Source: an uncultured Acidobacteriota bacterium (lineage in GTDB: Bacteria > Acidobacteriota > Terriglobia > Bryobacterales > Bryobacteraceae). From it: a stretch of DNA of 64,000 nt. The notes beneath the pieces are model-generated. The model worked only from the letters and a program-made list of their open reading frames with translations, was not told where the DNA came from and did not search any database. Of the stretch, positions 24,213 to 32,204 are shown in pieces. The translations under genes were made by a program, and so were the position numbers. The stretch lies in assembly GCA_902826685.1 (NCBI GenBank), contig CADEFT010000022.1, forward strand, positions 1 to 64,000. The letters are read 5' to 3'. Numbering within the stretch: the first letter of the stretch is position 1; every line of letters begins with the position of its first letter.

Positions 24213-25961
24213 ATGATCGCAGGCAGAGCGAAACCGGCCCGCTGGACCGTACCTGTCCTGAACGAAGATCAGGTTCTGAACCTCGTTCGAAGCTTGCATA
24301 TCGCACCGCCCGCCGCGCGCGTTCTCGCCCATCGCGGCTTCACCGATCCCGAAGCGGCGCGCCGGTTCCTGCGCCCCTCCATCGACGATCTGCTGGAGCC
24401 CTGGCTGCTCAAGGACATGAGGGAAGCGGCCGCGCGTCTCAAGCTTGCCATCGACCGCAAAGAGACCGTGCTGCTTTACGGCGACTACGACGTCGACGGT
24501 ACGTGTTCGGTCGTGATCCTTAGCAAAGCGATCGAACTGGCGGGCGGCAAGGCGCGCTTCCACGTGCCGCACCGGTTGAAAGAGGGCTACGGCATGAGGC
24601 CGGAGGTGATCGACCAGGCGGCCAAGGAAGGCGTCAGCCTGGTGGTGAGCGTGGATACGGGCATTCGTGCGCTTGAGGTGGTGAGGCACGCCACCGCGCT
24701 CGGCATCGACGTCATCGTGACCGACCATCACCTGCCGGAAGAGCAACTGCCGCCCGCGCTTGCCGTGTTGAATCCCAACCGGCCCGACTGCGGCTATCCG
24801 GATAAGAACCTGTGCGGCGCCGGTGTGGCTTTCAAGCTGGTGCAAGCGCTGATGGCGGAGCTTGGCTGGACGCCGGAACGCGTGCGGCGGCTCGAGGAAT
24901 CGTTCCTCAAAATCGTGGCGCTGGCCACCGTGGCGGACGTGGTGCCGCTGCAGGGCGAGAATCGGATCATCGTCAAGCATGGACTGGCCGGGTTCCGGAA
25001 CCTGCGCAATCCGGGTCTGCGCGCGCTGATGGCGGTATCGGGTTTCAACGACGGCGATCCACCTTCGGCCGGGCAGGTCGCCTTCCGCATCGCGCCGCGC
25101 ATTAATGCGGCCGGGCGAATGGCGCATGCCGAGGACGTCATCAATCTGTTCCTCACGGATAACGTGGCGCTGGCCAGGGAGATCGCCGAGAGGCTGCACG
25201 GCTTGAACCATGAGCGCCAGCAGACCGAAGCCGAGATCGTCCAATTGATCCTCGAGGAGTGTGAACGCCAGCCGGTCACCGACGCCCAGGCGGGCCTGGT
25301 GTTTTGCGGCAGCGGATGGCATCGGGGCGTGTTGGGTATCGTGGCCAGCCGCCTGGTGGAGCGATTCTGCCGCCCGGTGTTCGTTCTGGGCGAAGAAGGC
25401 GGCGAGGCGTCGGGCTCAGGCCGCAGCATCGCGCCGTTTCATCTGCTCGATGCGCTCGAATCGGTGAAGGACCTGTTCCGCCGCTTCGGAGGACACCGCA
25501 TGGCGGCCGGGCTTGCCATGGATTCGACGGGCGTAGAAGAGTTCCGCCGCCGCTTCAATCAATACGCCTTGGAGCGGCTCACGCCCGAGGACTTCCGGCG
25601 CCACGTGGAAGTCGACGGCTCGATCGATCTGCGCGAGGTGAACGACGAGAGCATCGGCGAGGTGCTGGCGCTTGCACCCTTCGGCGCGGGCAATCCGTAT
25701 CCGCAGTTCGCCGTGATCGGCGCGGAGCTTCCGGAAGAGCCGGCCGTCATTAAGGACAAGCACCTGCGCGTGCGGCTGCGGCAGAACGGGCGGAGTCTTG
25801 TTCTGAAGGCATGGAACTTCGGCGATCGGGCGGAGGAGTTGCGCGCCGGCTCGCGCGTGGATGCGATTATCACCTTTGAAGAGGATCCCTACTCGCAGGC
25901 GCGGGGCTATGCGCCCTGGAGCGCGCAACTGAAAGATGTGCGTGTCAGAGAGTCCGCGTAA
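24213..25961 (+). CDS. recJ: Single-stranded-DNA-specific exonuclease RecJ
   Basis: A 582-residue RecJ, the 5'-3' ssDNA exonuclease of recombination and mismatch repair. DHH-family motifs are DYDVDG (91-96), SVDTG (146-150) and DHH (171-173). Then come FKLVQALMAELG, the ATVADVVPL motif, and the C-terminal DHHA1 region with GSGRSIAPFHLLDALE and FGGHRMAAGL. It starts directly after the stop of the preceding gene. Its 3' end overlaps the convergent SIS-domain gene by 17 bases. The length fits the family (about 570). Confidence 0.95.
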   Translation: MIAGRAKPARWTVPVLNEDQVLNLVRSLHIAPPAARVLAHRGFTDPEAARRFLRPSIDDLLEPWLLKDMREAAARLKLAIDRKETVLLYGDYDVDGTCSVVILSKAIELAGGKARFHVPHRLKEGYGMRPEVIDQAAKEGVSLVVSVDTGIRALEVVRHATALGIDVIVTDHHLPEEQLPPALAVLNPNRPDCGYPDKNLCGAGVAFKLVQALMAELGWTPERVRRLEESFLKIVALATVADVVPLQGENRIIVKHGLAGFRNLRNPGLRALMAVSGFNDGDPPSAGQVAFRIAPRINAAGRMAHAEDVINLFLTDNVALAREIAERLHGLNHERQQTEAEIVQLILEECERQPVTDAQAGLVFCGSGWHRGVLGIVASRLVERFCRPVFVLGEEGGEASGSGRSIAPFHLLDALESVKDLFRRFGGHRMAAGLAMDSTGVEEFRRRFNQYALERLTPEDFRRHVEVDGSIDLREVNDESIGEVLALAPFGAGNPYPQFAVIGAELPEEPAVIKDKHLRVRLRQNGRSLVLKAWNFGDRAEELRAGSRVDAIITFEEDPYSQARGYAPWSAQLKDVRVRESA

Positions 25962-27009
25962 CTTTGGTCAACGTACGCGGCTGGTCGGGATTCAATCCTT
26001 TCTCCGATGCCAGGCTTGCGGCGAACAACTGCGCGGGCACGATGTAAGGGATGGGTGTGAACAGATCGGCCGGAAGGCCGGCGCGGGCGTGCAAGCGGCA
26101 AGGCACCGTGATCACGCGGGCGCCCTTGGCCGCTTCGGGGTTCGAACGGTCCGTAATCGTGAGAATATCCGCCTCTAATGAAGCGAGCTTGTCGCGCATC
26201 TCGCGCATCGGCCCCCACGTCACGCCCGGAGGCGCGAACAGGAATAGCGGAAACGCCTGCTCTACGATGGCGATGGGGCCGTGCAAAAAGTCGGCGGAGG
26301 AAAAGCGCTCGGCCACCACGTAGCAGGTTTCCATCATCTTGAGCGCGAACTCGAACGCGTTGGCGTAATTCAACCCGCGGCCCACCACTACGGCGTGGTC
26401 CATGAAGCGATAACGGTCCGCCCGTTCATGCACCGCCTTCTCGCATTTGAGCGCGGCCTCGGCGTATCCAGGCAGGCGCTTCAGATCGTCCACCTTCAGC
26501 GGAGCGCCCAAGGCGTGTGCCAACAGGTAGAACATCAGTAACTGGCCGGTGTAGGTCTTGGTGGCGGCCACGCTTTTTTCTTTACCGGCTTTCACCAGGA
26601 ATGCCCTGGAGGCGATTTTGGCCAGCGTGCTGCCAGCTTCGTTGGTGATGCCGATGGTCATGGCGCCGGCAGCGCGCGCCTGCTCCAGCACCAGATTGGT
26701 ATCGGTCGATTCACCCGATTGCGAAATCGCCACCAACAGCACATCGCGCCAATCGAGCTGCGCCTGATATAGGGTGAAGATGGAAGGCGCCGCCAGAGAG
26801 ACCGGAATACCGGTGGTGATTTCGAGAAGGTATCGTCCGAACGAGGCGGCATTGTCGGAGGTGCCTCGCGCGGCAAGCACGATCAGCCGCGGACGCCTGG
26901 CGGAGAGCTCACGCCCAAGTTCGGCGAATTTCTTGAGCTCCGATCGCAGCGTGCGCTCGAGCGCATCCGGCTGCTCATGGATCTCCGCGCGCATCTTCGA
27001 GTGAAACAT
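25945..27009 (-). CDS. Double-SIS-domain sugar-phosphate isomerase/deaminase
   Basis: A 354-residue protein with two SIS domains, equal to the isomerase half of GlmS without the N-terminal glutaminase. Motifs are LIVLAARGTSDNAASFGRYL (41-60), AISQSGESTDTN (phosphosugar loop), TKTYTGQL, GRGLNYANAFEFALKMMETC and SSADFLHGPIAI. Stand-alone proteins of this kind act as glucosamine-6-phosphate deaminase (NagB-II) or related aminosugar enzymes, or as AgaS. Without a nearby nagA or transporter the substrate is unsure. ATG 27009 is used; ATG 26994 is also possible. The 3' end overlaps recJ. Confidence 0.8.
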   Translation of the reverse strand: MFHSKMRAEIHEQPDALERTLRSELKKFAELGRELSARRPRLIVLAARGTSDNAASFGRYLLEITTGIPVSLAAPSIFTLYQAQLDWRDVLLVAISQSGESTDTNLVLEQARAAGAMTIGITNEAGSTLAKIASRAFLVKAGKEKSVAATKTYTGQLLMFYLLAHALGAPLKVDDLKRLPGYAEAALKCEKAVHERADRYRFMDHAVVVGRGLNYANAFEFALKMMETCYVVAERFSSADFLHGPIAIVEQAFPLFLFAPPGVTWGPMREMRDKLASLEADILTITDRSNPEAAKGARVITVPCRLHARAGLPADLFTPIPYIVPAQLFAASLASEKGLNPDQPRTLTKVTRTL

Positions 27010-27044
27010 GAAGCTTCGAGAATAGCAGGGGAGCGTAGACGCGC

Positions 27045-27713
27045 TTAGCAGGCCGGCAGGGCTACGCGGAGTGTCACCCCGCAGCCGTCGCCCGAATCGA
27101 TTCGCGCGCCTCCGCCATTGGATTCCGCGATCCGTTTGACGGCGCCAAGGGAGGCAGTGACCTCAGCCGGCATGGTACGCGCCTGGACCAGCAGATTTAC
27201 TCTGCATTCGAGCACCGCCGTACGCTCTTCCTGCCGCAGCGCGACGCGGACCGCGTTGCGATTGCCGCCCAGATAGGCCAACACTCCCAAGGCGTGACGG
27301 GCCAGCAGCACGGCTTGAGCGGGTGGCAGGCGAACGATTACGGTGGCCGGTGGCGAGACCCAACTCACCAGGTCGTTGTCGCTGGCCGTCCTTTCGCGCA
27401 TGGCATCGTCCACCAGGTGCGCGAGGGAAAGGGGCTCCCCGTGCCGCTCGGCCTGCTGCCCCAGCGCGAGATCGCACAGCATGACGTTCAATTCGAGCAC
27501 CGCCGCCTGAATCTTTTCGAGCTGGTCATGGACTCGCGGTTCGGCTTGATCGAGAATCATTTGGGACAGAAAAGCCGCCGACTCCATCACGCTCAACGGT
27601 TGGCACATCTCGTGAACCAGATGGCGGACCGCCTCCGTTGCGCGGATGTCAGAGACCGTGATCGCCTGAGCGAGATCCCTCATTTGGGTGGAGACAGCAG
27701 TGATCGGTTCCAT
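27045..27713 (-). CDS. Degenerate histidine-kinase-like protein
   Basis: A 222-residue soluble protein that resembles the transmitter part of a histidine kinase without a sensor or membrane segment. H34 in VHEMCQPLSVMES fits an H-box and is followed by a DHp-like helical hairpin (MILDQAEPRVHDQLEKIQAA). The C-terminal part resembles an ATPase domain but lacks the N-box asparagine and the DxGxG loop; only a late GVTLRVALP strand recalls the G2 end. It may be a phosphotransfer or pseudokinase protein. A perfect 14-bp palindrome lies 26 bases upstream. No response regulator is adjacent. Confidence 0.6.
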   Translation of the reverse strand: MEPITAVSTQMRDLAQAITVSDIRATEAVRHLVHEMCQPLSVMESAAFLSQMILDQAEPRVHDQLEKIQAAVLELNVMLCDLALGQQAERHGEPLSLAHLVDDAMRERTASDNDLVSWVSPPATVIVRLPPAQAVLLARHALGVLAYLGGNRNAVRVALRQEERTAVLECRVNLLVQARTMPAEVTASLGAVKRIAESNGGGARIDSGDGCGVTLRVALPAC

Positions 27714-27738
27714 TACTTTTGCACCGGCCTAACGAGCC

Positions 27739-27752
27739 TGCACGGCCGTGCA
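27739..27752. promoter_or_regulatory. 14-bp perfect palindrome, operator candidate
   Basis: TGCACGGCCGTGCA is a perfect 14-base palindrome in the 241-base divergent gap between the kinase-like gene (starts 27713, minus) and hemQ (starts near 27955, plus). It ends 26 bases from the kinase-like start, a usual place for a dimeric repressor site. TTAAAATTTA at 27871-27880 may be part of the hemQ promoter. No matching copy was noticed elsewhere. Nothing else is recognisable in the gap. Confidence 0.4.
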
Positions 27753-27954
27753 TTGCTCCAATGAACGCCAGGATTTACGATCTCGGGGACTTAGTTTTTA
27801 TAGCTCAGACTCGAACGTGGGTCAATGGCAAAAGTTCGCGCTGGGGAGCAAATGGATGAAAACGGTCCACTTAAAATTTACACGCATGTGCGGGGAGCGG
27901 GTCGGATCTTTAGCACCACCGGCACGGGTATCTTCTGGCATCATGAAAGGGCAC

Positions 27955-28782
27955 ATGAATCAAAATCTCCCACCCGTTCCGTTGACGCTCGAAGGCGCTA
28001 CCGTATTGCATCAGATGATGCGTGTGAAGTTCGCTGAACTGCGGGCTCTGCCGGAATGGGAACGCGTGGCGATCGCCGAAGAGTGTGCCGCACTGTTCGA
28101 TGGCAAACGGTCGGCGCACTTCGCGATGCTTGGCCACAAAGGCGACCTGATGTTCATCCATTTTCGCCGAAGCTTCGAGGAACTGGCGCAAGCGCAGCTC
28201 GACGTCTCGCGCCTGCGCCTGTCGAAGTACCTGGAGCCCACGCATTCCTATGTGTCGGTGGTGGAATTGGGTCTCTATGAATCGTCGCAAAAGACGTACG
28301 CGGCGATGGCGGAAAAGGGCGCGGAAATGCACGGCGACGCCTGGAACGAAGGCGTGGAACAGGTGCTGGCCCGGCAGCGCGAGGCGATGGCGCCGCGGCT
28401 TTATCCCGATGTTCCCGCCGCCCGCTACGTCTGCTTCTATCCCATGGACCGCAAGCGAGGTGAGCAGAAGAACTGGTATCAGGAAACGATGGCCGATCGC
28501 GCCAGGATGATGCACGATCACGGTATGATCGGCAGGCGCTACGCGGGTACGGTGCGGCAGATCATTTCCGGCTCCATCGGCTTCGACGATTGGGAGTGGG
28601 GCGTCGATCTGTTCGCCGACGATCCGCTGGTATTCAAGAAGCTGATCTACGAGATGCGCTTTGACGAGGTTAGCGCGGTCTATGCGCTTTTCGGCTCCTT
28701 CTACGTGGGTCTGCGCTTCGAGGCAAGGGATATCGGCCAATATCTGGCCGGTAACCTGCCGGGGTTCTCAGGATCACGTTAG
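27955..28782 (+). CDS. hemQ: Coproheme decarboxylase HemQ (chlorite dismutase family)
   Basis: A 275-residue protein of the chlorite-dismutase fold, HemQ/ChdC branch. These enzymes decarboxylate Fe-coproporphyrin to heme b in the coproporphyrin-dependent pathway. The C-terminal half is diagnostic: YPMDRKRGEQKNWY (Y162 as catalytic Tyr candidate), MMHDHGMIGRRYAG (H189 as proximal heme ligand candidate), GFDDWEWGVDLFADDP and IYEMRFDEVSAVYALFGSFY. The chlorite-dismutase distal arginine context is not seen. ATG 27955 gives the usual length; ATG 27943 is an alternative, and longer starts are unlikely. It shows that heme synthesis here runs through coproheme, which fits the hemA-hemC-hemD genes at 16.6-20.3 kb. 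Confidence 0.9.
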   Translation: MNQNLPPVPLTLEGATVLHQMMRVKFAELRALPEWERVAIAEECAALFDGKRSAHFAMLGHKGDLMFIHFRRSFEELAQAQLDVSRLRLSKYLEPTHSYVSVVELGLYESSQKTYAAMAEKGAEMHGDAWNEGVEQVLARQREAMAPRLYPDVPAARYVCFYPMDRKRGEQKNWYQETMADRARMMHDHGMIGRRYAGTVRQIISGSIGFDDWEWGVDLFADDPLVFKKLIYEMRFDEVSAVYALFGSFYVGLRFEARDIGQYLAGNLPGFSGSR

Positions 28783-28814
28783 GTTACCCGGTTGTGCTGT
28801 ACTGTTAGGGACTC

Positions 28815-30278
28815 ATGGTCAATCGAGCCGCATTCCGGTTCGCCCTTGTGGCGGCGTTTGGGATCGCATGCGCGTGCCGCAAACCCACTCTCAGCGCCGT
28901 CGAGCGGTTGAAACCCTGCGCGATAACGGAAGGTCCCACCGACGCTTTCTGCGGCAAGGTAGGGGTGTGGGAGAATCGCGCGTCCAAAGCCGGCCGCAAG
29001 ATCGCTTTAAATGTGGTGGTGCTGCCCGCGCTGCGGCGCGATTCCAAACCCGATCCGATCTTTGTGTTCGCGGGCGGACCCGGACAGGGCGCCGCCAAAG
29101 CCGCGCAACTCTTCGCGCCGATGTTCCGGCGGCTTCAGAACGACCGCGATATCGTCCTGATCGATCAGCGCGGCACCGGCGAATCGAATCCGCTTGGCTG
29201 TAAGCCTCCCGATAGCGACGATCTGACAAAGCTTGACGACGTCTCCCTGGACTTTTTCAAAAAATGCCTGGAGAAGTACGATGCCGATCCGAAGCTTTAC
29301 ACCACCTCCATCGCCATGGACGACATCGAGGATGCGCGCGTTCACCTCGGCTATGGGCGGATTAACCTGTGGGGCGGATCGTATGGGACGCGGGCGGCGA
29401 TGGTATATCTGCGGCAGCATCCGGACAGCGTGCGCACCGTGGTCCTCGATGGGGTGGCTCCAGTGGATATGCGCCTGCCGCTGTTCATGTCTCGCGACAG
29501 CCAGCGCGCGCTGGACCTGTTGATTCGCGATTGCGAGAAAGACAAAGCGTGCCTGGCGCGATTTCCGGATCTGAAGAAGAAGGTAGACGCGATCCTCAGT
29601 TACGCCGCCACCAAGCCCCGGATTCGCATTGTGCATCCGCGGACCGGGGAACGCACCGAAGCGATACTCACGCGTTCTCTGGTTGCTTCCATCCTGTTTG
29701 GAGCTCTGTATTCGCCTACCGTGAGTTCACTGCTGCCCAGCCTGATCGAGGATGCCGCCGCGGGAGACTATCAGGGCTTGTTCGCCCTGGCGTTCGGCAA
29801 TGAGCGTCTGGCCGAAACCATCAGCCCGGGCATGTTTCTTTCCGTGGTGTGCGCCGAGGACATGCCGCGCATCGCCGGCGATGATATCACCGCCGAGACC
29901 AGGAACACGTTTTACGGCACCACCATGTTCGAAACGCGGATGAAGGCCTGCGAGTTCTGGCCCAGGGGCGAAGTGGATCCGGCTTTTTACCAGGCGGTTT
30001 CGTCGGCTGTTCCGGTGCTGATTTTCTCCGGCGAGCTCGATCCGGTAACGCCGCCTGTATGGGGTCAGGCCGTGGCGCGGCATCTTGCCAACTCGCGGCA
30101 CATCGTGGTGCCGGGAGCCGGACATGGCACCACGGCCAGCGGCTGCGTTCCCAAGCTGACCAGCCAGTTTCTCGATCGCGCCGATGCCAAACAACTCGAC
30201 GACTCGTGTCTGCGGCAGTTGCGCCGGCCGCCGTTTTTCGTCAATCATTCCGGCCCCACGGGAGCGGCCAGGCGATGA
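28815..30278 (+). CDS. S33-type alpha/beta-hydrolase peptidase, exported
   Basis: A 487-residue tripeptidyl-/prolyl-aminopeptidase-like hydrolase. The N-terminus is a signal with cysteines (FGIACACRK), possibly a lipoprotein. The core shows FAGGPGQGA (oxyanion), IDQRGTGESNP, the nucleophile elbow GGSYG (S189), the acid in SGELDPVTPP and the histidine in GAGHGTTASGC. The C-terminal part matches the TAP-like domain. It probably trims peptides in the periplasm. The stop overlaps the ABC ATPase start (ATGA), so the hydrolase and the exporter are one operon. Confidence 0.85.
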   Translation: MVNRAAFRFALVAAFGIACACRKPTLSAVERLKPCAITEGPTDAFCGKVGVWENRASKAGRKIALNVVVLPALRRDSKPDPIFVFAGGPGQGAAKAAQLFAPMFRRLQNDRDIVLIDQRGTGESNPLGCKPPDSDDLTKLDDVSLDFFKKCLEKYDADPKLYTTSIAMDDIEDARVHLGYGRINLWGGSYGTRAAMVYLRQHPDSVRTVVLDGVAPVDMRLPLFMSRDSQRALDLLIRDCEKDKACLARFPDLKKKVDAILSYAATKPRIRIVHPRTGERTEAILTRSLVASILFGALYSPTVSSLLPSLIEDAAAGDYQGLFALAFGNERLAETISPGMFLSVVCAEDMPRIAGDDITAETRNTFYGTTMFETRMKACEFWPRGEVDPAFYQAVSSAVPVLIFSGELDPVTPPVWGQAVARHLANSRHIVVPGAGHGTTASGCVPKLTSQFLDRADAKQLDDSCLRQLRRPPFFVNHSGPTGAARR

Positions 30279-31009
30279 TCGAGTTCGAGCGCATCGAGAA
30301 GAGCTTCGGGCGGGTTCAGGCGGTGCGGGAGGTCACCTTCACCGCCCGCGACGGCGCGGTCACGGGCCTGCTGGGACCGAACGGCGCCGGCAAGACCACA
30401 AGCCTGCGGATTCTGTCGGGTTTGATGAAACCCGATGCGGGGGCGGTGCGCGTCGATGGGGTCGATGCCGTCGCCGATCCTTTGGGCGCGCAGGCGCGCA
30501 TGGGTATGCTGCCCGATTCCCACGGCCTTTACCCGCGCCTCACGCCCCGCGAACATATTCGCTATTTCGGCGAACTGCACGGTTTGAAGGGGAAAGAACT
30601 GGAGCAGCGCGTCGACGGTTTGATCTCCGCGCTTTCTCTTGACGCCGTAGCCGGCCGCCGCGTGGACGGTTTCTCGCACGGGGAGCGGACGAAGGTGGCA
30701 TTGGCGCGCGCCCTGGTACATCGCCCGGGCAATGTGGTGCTGGACGAGCCCACCAACGGCCTTGACGTCATGAGCACGCGCGCGGTCCGCGATCTCATCC
30801 GCCGGCTGCGCGAAGAAGGCCGCTGCGTGCTGTTTTCGAGCCACATCATGCAGGAAGTCTCCGCCTTGTGCGATTCCATCATCGTGATCGCGCACGGCCG
30901 CGTGGTGGCCGAAGGTACCAGCGAAGAGTTGCGCGAGAAAACCGGCAAGACCACCCTCGAGGATGCGTTTGTTTCGCTGGTGGGCCTTGAAGAGGAACGG
31001 ACTTTATGA
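30275..31009 (+). CDS. ABC transporter ATP-binding protein, NatA-like
   Basis: A 244-residue ABC ATPase with Walker A GPNGAGKTT (34-42), the Q-loop region LPDSHGLYPRLTP, a signature of FSHGERTKVALARAL (FSHGE in place of LSGGQ), Walker B VVLDEPTNGLD and switch histidine in FSSHIMQEV. The subgroup is ABC-2/NatA export ATPases. It is coupled by ATGA overlaps to the peptidase before it and the permease after it. NatAB is known as a Na+ exporter, but many relatives export other compounds, so the cargo is undecided. Confidence 0.9.
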   Translation: MIEFERIEKSFGRVQAVREVTFTARDGAVTGLLGPNGAGKTTSLRILSGLMKPDAGAVRVDGVDAVADPLGAQARMGMLPDSHGLYPRLTPREHIRYFGELHGLKGKELEQRVDGLISALSLDAVAGRRVDGFSHGERTKVALARALVHRPGNVVLDEPTNGLDVMSTRAVRDLIRRLREEGRCVLFSSHIMQEVSALCDSIIVIAHGRVVAEGTSEELREKTGKTTLEDAFVSLVGLEEERTL

Positions 31010-32181
31010 TGTTGACGCGCCTCGGCGCCGTCCTGCGCAAGGAGATGCTCGATGGCATTCGCGATCGCCGGTCTCTGGTATCGCTGCTGATCTCGGCGCT
31101 GGTAGGCCCGCTTCTGGTCACCTTTCTATTCAGCCGGATCGCCGAACGCCAGCGCAGCGCCGATGAAGTCTCGGTGCCGGTGGTGGGCATGGAGCACGCG
31201 CCCGCTTTCGTCGATTGGCTTAAACAGCAAAGCGGCGTGGAAGTAGTGGCTGGTCCGGCCGATGCCGAAAACGCGGTGCGGGAGCGCAATGCCGACCTGG
31301 TGGTGGTAATCGACAAAGAGTTTTCTGAAAAGTTCTCGCGCTCGATTCCGGCGCCGGTAAGGATGATCAGCGACGGCACTCGCGATTCGGCTCGGCCCAA
31401 GGTTCGCCGCGTGCGCGCGCTATTGCAGCGCTACAGCGCCGAAATCGCCACTCTGCGCCTGATCAGTCACGGAGTCAGCCCGGCGGTTGCCAACCCATTA
31501 AAGCTGGACGATATCGAGGTTTCCAGTTCTCAGCAGAGGGCGGCCACCATCCTGGGGTTCATCCCCATGTTCATCATCATGGCGGCGTTCGTTGGCGGAT
31601 TGCAGATTGCCACCGATTCCACGGCCGGGGAAAGAGAGCGTGCTTCGTTCGAGCCGCTGCTGTTGAATCCGGTGCCGCGCGTTTCCCTGGTGGTGGGAAA
31701 GTGGCTGGCGGCGTCTACGTTTGCCGTGGCCGCCGTGCTGTTCAGCGCCGTGCTGTGCTTTTTCGCGATTCAGCGCGTTCCGCTGCACGACATGGGGGCG
31801 CGGTTTCGCATCGGCCCGCCGGAACTGCTGAGCATTCTGGCGGTCACGATTCCCATGGCGTTTCTGGCCAGCGCGCTGCAGATGACCATCGCAACCTTCG
31901 CCCGGTCTTATAAGGAAGCCCAGAGCTACCTTGGCATGCTGATGCTGCTGCCGACGCTGCCCGGCGCCATGGCGCCGATCTATCCGCTGACCAATCAGCC
32001 ATGGCTGGCACCGATTCCGATCATGGGCCAATACAGCCTGGTCAGCGACGTGCTGGGCGGTAAGATGCCGCCGGTTTATTTGTTTGTGGTGGCGGCGGTG
32101 GCGACGGTCGCCACCGCCATGCTGCTGATTGCGTTTACCACGCGCTTGTTCCAGCGGGAGCGGATCATTTTCGGCCGGTAG
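31006..32181 (+). CDS. ABC-2 permease, NatB-like
   Basis: A 391-residue membrane permease. One N-terminal transmembrane helix (LVSLLISALVGPLLVTFLFS, residues about 24-43) is followed by a large extracytoplasmic domain (about 45-185) and six further helices to the C-terminus. This is the NatB/YhaP layout of ABC-2 permeases. ISHGVSPAVANPLKLDDIEV precedes the second helix, and the ERERASFEPLLLNPV motif lies in the first cytoplasmic loop, as in relatives. The start overlaps the ATPase stop (ATGA). It should pair with the ATPase at 30275-31009. Confidence 0.87.
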   Translation: MMLTRLGAVLRKEMLDGIRDRRSLVSLLISALVGPLLVTFLFSRIAERQRSADEVSVPVVGMEHAPAFVDWLKQQSGVEVVAGPADAENAVRERNADLVVVIDKEFSEKFSRSIPAPVRMISDGTRDSARPKVRRVRALLQRYSAEIATLRLISHGVSPAVANPLKLDDIEVSSSQQRAATILGFIPMFIIMAAFVGGLQIATDSTAGERERASFEPLLLNPVPRVSLVVGKWLAASTFAVAAVLFSAVLCFFAIQRVPLHDMGARFRIGPPELLSILAVTIPMAFLASALQMTIATFARSYKEAQSYLGMLMLLPTLPGAMAPIYPLTNQPWLAPIPIMGQYSLVSDVLGGKMPPVYLFVVAAVATVATAMLLIAFTTRLFQRERIIFGR

Positions 32182-32204
32182 GCCGGCTCCTCCGGGAGAG
32201 GCCG

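Noticed and set aside
23292..25322. 676-residue minus-strand frame opposite the aldehyde dehydrogenase end and recJ
   Set aside because: It crosses three clear plus-strand genes, has no recognisable domain and shows the arginine/histidine-rich composition of an antisense shadow.
27748..27954. N-terminal extension of HemQ from an upstream start
   Set aside because: The extra residues are unlike the family and would cover the regulatory gap with the palindrome and promoter; the start near 27955 gives the usual length.
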